Below are positions 32,401 through 34,382 of a DNA stretch of 34,382 nucleotides, piece by piece. Source of the stretch: Bacteroides ovatus (lineage in GTDB: Bacteria; Bacteroidota; Bacteroidia; Bacteroidales; Bacteroidaceae); assembly GCA_030844565.1 (NCBI GenBank), contig JAUUNK010000031.1:1-34382 (forward strand), read 5' to 3'. Numbering within the stretch: the first letter of the stretch is position 1; the number at the start of each line of letters is the position of its first letter. Below the pieces are notes generated by a model, which was given only the letters and a program-made list of their open reading frames with translations, did not search any database and was not told the origin of the DNA. Position numbers and translations under genes: made by a program.

Positions 32401-33505
32401 CACCAGCGACGGCGACCGCATCTCGCCCGAAGTAGGCAAACAGATTTTTGAACCCTTCTACCAGGCCGCCCGCAGAGATGCCTCAGCGTATGGAGTGGGC
32501 ATCGGTCTGCCCTTGGCGCGTTCGCTCGCCGGGCTCCACCGGGGAGAGCTTTACTTGGATGCCTCCCATCCCGACAACTCCTTTGTGCTCTCTATCCCCT
32601 TGCAAAGCGAAGGCGTGCTGACGGAGCAAAAGTCGGACATGGTGAAAGCCGGCATGGTGGTGGCGCTCGACGAAGAGTCCACCCTCGAACCTGCCGACAT
32701 GAAGGGCTACACCCTGCTGGTGGTAGAAGACAATCCCGCCATGCTCGACTTTATGCGTGAGCGCCTCGCGGAGTCCTTCACTGTGGAGACAGCCCGCAAC
32801 GGAGAGGAAGCCCTCGAAACATTGCACGCCACCCGCATCGACCTGGTGATCAGCGACATCATGATGCCCGTGATGAACGGCTGGGAACTCTGCAAGCGGA
32901 TGAAGGAAGACATAGACCTGAGCCACATCCCCGTTATCTTCCTCACTGCCAAGAACGACCTCGAAAGTAAAATCAACGGGCTCAAGATAGGGGCTGAGGC
33001 ATACGTAGAAAAGCCCTTCTCGTTCAACTACCTCAAGAATCAGGTTGTTTCCTTGCTCTACAACCGCCGCAAAGAGCGCGAAGCGTTCTCCAAGCGCCCC
33101 TTCTTCCCCACGAGCAACATGCAGATGAACAAGGTGGACGAGGAATTTATCAACAAAGTAATCCTCACCATCGAGCAGAACATCACCGACACTAACCTCA
33201 ACGTGGAACATCTGGCGGACATCCTCTGCATGAGCCGTTCCAGCCTGCTGAGGAAGATAAAGAGCCTGTCCAACCTCTCCCCGGTGGACTTTATCCGTCT
33301 TATCCGCTTGCGCAAAGCGGCGGAGCTTATCAGCGAAGGGCAATATCTTATCAGCGATATTTGCTTCATGGTGGGCATCAACTCTCCTTCTTATTTCAGC
33401 AAGCTCTTTATGAAGCAGTTCGGTATGACGCCCAAGGAGTTTGAGAAGCAGAGCCAGGCGGCGAAGAATAAGATGGGGCAGCTGGGGGAGGAATGGACGA
33501 ATTAA
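29465..33505 (+). CDS. Hybrid two-component system regulator (HTCS)
   Basis: A 1346-residue inner-membrane sensor and transcription factor in one chain. Order: signal peptide 1-22; Reg_prop beta-propeller repeats (~30-690, e.g. GLSQSNVKAIIQDSYGFMWFGT); Y_Y_Y domain (~700-775); one membrane helix (~778-805); HisKA with AHEVRTPL and phospho-acceptor His838; HATPase (NNALKYA, then GVGIGLPLARSL); receiver domain with Asp1131 in ISDIMMPVMNGW; and an AraC-type helix-turn-helix (~1240-1340). These proteins sense a glycan fragment in the periplasm and activate a polysaccharide utilization locus. No susC/susD pair is in the window, so the target locus is elsewhere or outside the right edge. Confidence 0.96.
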   Translation: MKNTHLIICFLLLISFLAEVKSQDISNYYFTHINGDNGLSQSNVKAIIQDSYGFMWFGTKNGLNRFDGTAIQRMNCEDTASGIGNNNISALYEDKDRNLWVGTDRGVYLYNPHSDVFTYMSHKTGEGIEMQNWVSAIVGDSVGNTWIVIPDQGVFRYKDGELYFYDNANEKQIKKDSPNCICVRRNGEVWVGHWGVGLYRYQPEKDTFVQIAADAGGNSLLNKNMNSICEHEGNLLIAVNEGELLEYDPDKNRLQTIDVPGGGHTFFRTLLYHQGKIWLGTHDGLFVIDGTTHEVTTLKEDRMTSFSLSDKFIYTLCKDREGGIWLGTMFGGVNYLPNRNLKFDKYVPRSTGNSLNTTRIRELVEDPEGNIWIGTEDAGVNILNTATGKVSQLPAGKTGNHQVTLAMEAFGGRIYCGLFKAGMDVIRPSATPTVNNYTPEELNIGEGSVYVYKIDKRGRRWLGTGWGLYIAEPGSRKFERVEETGYDWIFDLLETREGIIWLATMGNGVWKYDPAAGTYKKYESKDSEPGSLSSNSVSSVMQDSRGRVWFSTDRGGICRYNADTDNFITYSLREGLPDDVAYKILEDGQHNLWFGTNRGLVRFNPDTRDIRVFTTKDGLLGNQFNYKSALKAANGKFYFGGIDGLIGFDPRDARTESTLPPIYISKFSIYNKEVTVHTPDSPLKECITHTRHITLDYDEANISFDVALLSYSTVESNQYYYRMDPIDKDWIRAATNQNISYAKLPPGSYTFRVKATNGDSEEEFAERGLSIDILPPWWLSPWAYIFYAIWLTCLIVYWFFWYKHRKEKEMEERQKLFEIEKKKELYESKVNFFTEIAHEVRTPLTLINGPLETIREMDLRDPKLTRNLDVITQNTNRLLTLTAQLLDFQKIGSHRFQIKMEWVDIKALLAETIARFEPTIVQKDKELRTLLPDEEIEAVADREAIIKIISNLLNNALKYAAHSITVELKKEEKNFTIRVTSDGDRISPEVGKQIFEPFYQAARRDASAYGVGIGLPLARSLAGLHRGELYLDASHPDNSFVLSIPLQSEGVLTEQKSDMVKAGMVVALDEESTLEPADMKGYTLLVVEDNPAMLDFMRERLAESFTVETARNGEEALETLHATRIDLVISDIMMPVMNGWELCKRMKEDIDLSHIPVIFLTAKNDLESKINGLKIGAEAYVEKPFSFNYLKNQVVSLLYNRRKEREAFSKRPFFPTSNMQMNKVDEEFINKVILTIEQNITDTNLNVEHLADILCMSRSSLLRKIKSLSNLSPVDFIRLIRLRKAAELISEGQYLISDICFMVGINSPSYFSKLFMKQFGMTPKEFEKQSQAAKNKMGQLGEEWTN

Positions 33506-33540
33506 GTGGTACGGGATATATGCGTTCAACAAAAAAAGTA

Positions 33541-33548
33541 TATCTTTG
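33541..33548 (+). promoter_or_regulatory. -7 box TATCTTTG for the Rpn-type gene
   Basis: TATCTTTG on the plus strand, 29 bases ahead of ATG 33578. No convincing -33 element is visible. Confidence 0.6.
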
Positions 33549-33577
33549 TTCTATAAATATAGCACCAATCAATACTA

Positions 33578-34382
33578 ATGGGAAAATTTATTAACCCCTT
33601 TACCGATTACGGGTTTAAATTCTTATTCGGCAGGGAAGTCGAGAAGGAACTGTTAATCGACTTTTTAAACGATTTGCTCGTAGGCGAGCATGTGATTACC
33701 GATATACAGTTTCTTAACAACGAGCAACAGCCGGAAGTAAAAACTCAGCGGGGGATTATCTACGATATTTACTGCATGACCGATACAGGCGAACGTATTA
33801 TCGTAGAAATGCAGAATCGCGAGCAGCCTTATTTTAAGGATCGCACCCTGTTCTATCTTGCCCGCGCTGTTACCCAGCAAGCAGTAAAGGGACCTTGGAA
33901 TTTTCGGTTGGAGGCTGTTTACGGAGTTTTCTTTATGAACTTCGTGATGGATAAGGACATGCCCGCTAAAGTCAGAACGGACGTTGTACTTTCTGACAGG
34001 GATACAGGTGAAGTCTTCAATGGCAAGTTCAGGCAAATCTTCATTGAATTGCCCAACTTCCGGAAAGAAGAGAATGAATGCGAAACAGACTTTGAACGCT
34101 GGATTTATATATTAAAGCACATGGATACACTTGACCGATTGCCGTTTAAGGCACGCAAAGCTGTCTTCGAACGGCTGGAGCAGTTAGCTGCTAAAGCAAA
34201 TATGACTCCTCAAGAAAGAGCACAGTATGAGGAAGAATGGAAGGTCTATAATGACTATTTCAATACGGTGGACTATGCTGAACTGAAAGGTAGAAAGGAA
34301 GGCAGATTGGAAGGAATAGAGGAAGGAATACAAATAGGCGAAGAGAAAGGCAGAAAAGCTCTTCTTGATGCTGCCCGCGAAT
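33578..34382 (+). CDS. Rpn/PD-(D/E)XK nuclease family protein (transposase-like), 3' end missing
   Basis: The first 268 residues are present; the gene runs off the right edge. FINPFTDYGFKFLFGRE is the usual N-terminal signature of Rpn/YhgA-type 'recombination-promoting nuclease' proteins. The PD-(D/E)XK core is visible as Asp63 (YDIYCM) followed by EMQ (Glu77, Gln79). The C-terminal part ends in a charged helical EGIEEGIQIGEEKGRK repeat, typical of the family. It most likely cleaves DNA and has been linked to horizontal gene exchange. It is transcribed from its own -7 box after the HTCS gene. Confidence 0.92.
   Translation, partial: MGKFINPFTDYGFKFLFGREVEKELLIDFLNDLLVGEHVITDIQFLNNEQQPEVKTQRGIIYDIYCMTDTGERIIVEMQNREQPYFKDRTLFYLARAVTQQAVKGPWNFRLEAVYGVFFMNFVMDKDMPAKVRTDVVLSDRDTGEVFNGKFRQIFIELPNFRKEENECETDFERWIYILKHMDTLDRLPFKARKAVFERLEQLAAKANMTPQERAQYEEEWKVYNDYFNTVDYAELKGRKEGRLEGIEEGIQIGEEKGRKALLDAARE

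Overview
The window looks like a chromosomal segment of a gut Bacteroides or close relative. The genes carry typical Bacteroidales proteins: a hybrid two-component sensor with Reg_prop, histidine kinase, receiver and AraC parts, an M60-like mucin peptidase lipoprotein, a GH105/lyase fusion, DUF4373, HU-like and 'smalltalk' proteins. The promoters have the Bacteroides -7 box TAnnTTTG (mostly TATCTTTG) and most genes lack a Shine-Dalgarno. No rRNA, tRNA, IS element or CRISPR array was seen.

Region 1 (1-6761) is glycan catabolism. On the minus strand lie a two-domain secreted enzyme (GH105 plus heparinase II/III-like lyase), an M60-like peptidase lipoprotein, and the start of another secreted enzyme that runs off the left edge (possibly an alpha-L-fucosidase). 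Diverging from the GH105/lyase gene is a secreted alkaline-phosphatase-superfamily phosphodiesterase on the plus strand. The 590-base gap between the lyase fusion and the peptidase holds six tandem 22-bp repeats.

Region 2 (6802-17329, all minus) is one tight run of nine genes in transcription order: metG, a Wzx-type flippase, a GT10 fucosyltransferase, a GT2, a GT11/GT23-like fucosyltransferase, a GT-A transferase, a GT4, a second GT2 and a DUF418 membrane protein. Genes overlap or lie a few bases apart. It encodes assembly and flipping of a fucosylated glycan but has no polymerase, initiating transferase or sugar-nucleotide genes here. That fits a protein O-glycosylation (LFG-type) locus better than a full capsule locus; this is an inference.

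Region 3 (17330-20265) starts with a divergent intergenic region holding a second array of the same 22-bp repeat (five copies), then a zinc-ribbon protein, a DUF4373 protein, an HU-like DNA-binding protein and a 33-residue smalltalk protein.

Region 4 (20266-29426) is an RHS polymorphic-toxin locus: a 1038-residue secreted SpvB/RHS-like protein, a 1277-residue RHS core protein whose AT-rich C-terminal tip carries a JAB/MPN-type metallopeptidase motif, a lipoprotein gene overlapping the toxin stop codon by ATGA (candidate immunity protein), and two small orphan genes, with a strong terminator between them.

Region 5 (29412-34382) holds an orphan hybrid two-component regulator with its own promoter and an Rpn-type PD-(D/E)XK nuclease gene cut by the right edge.
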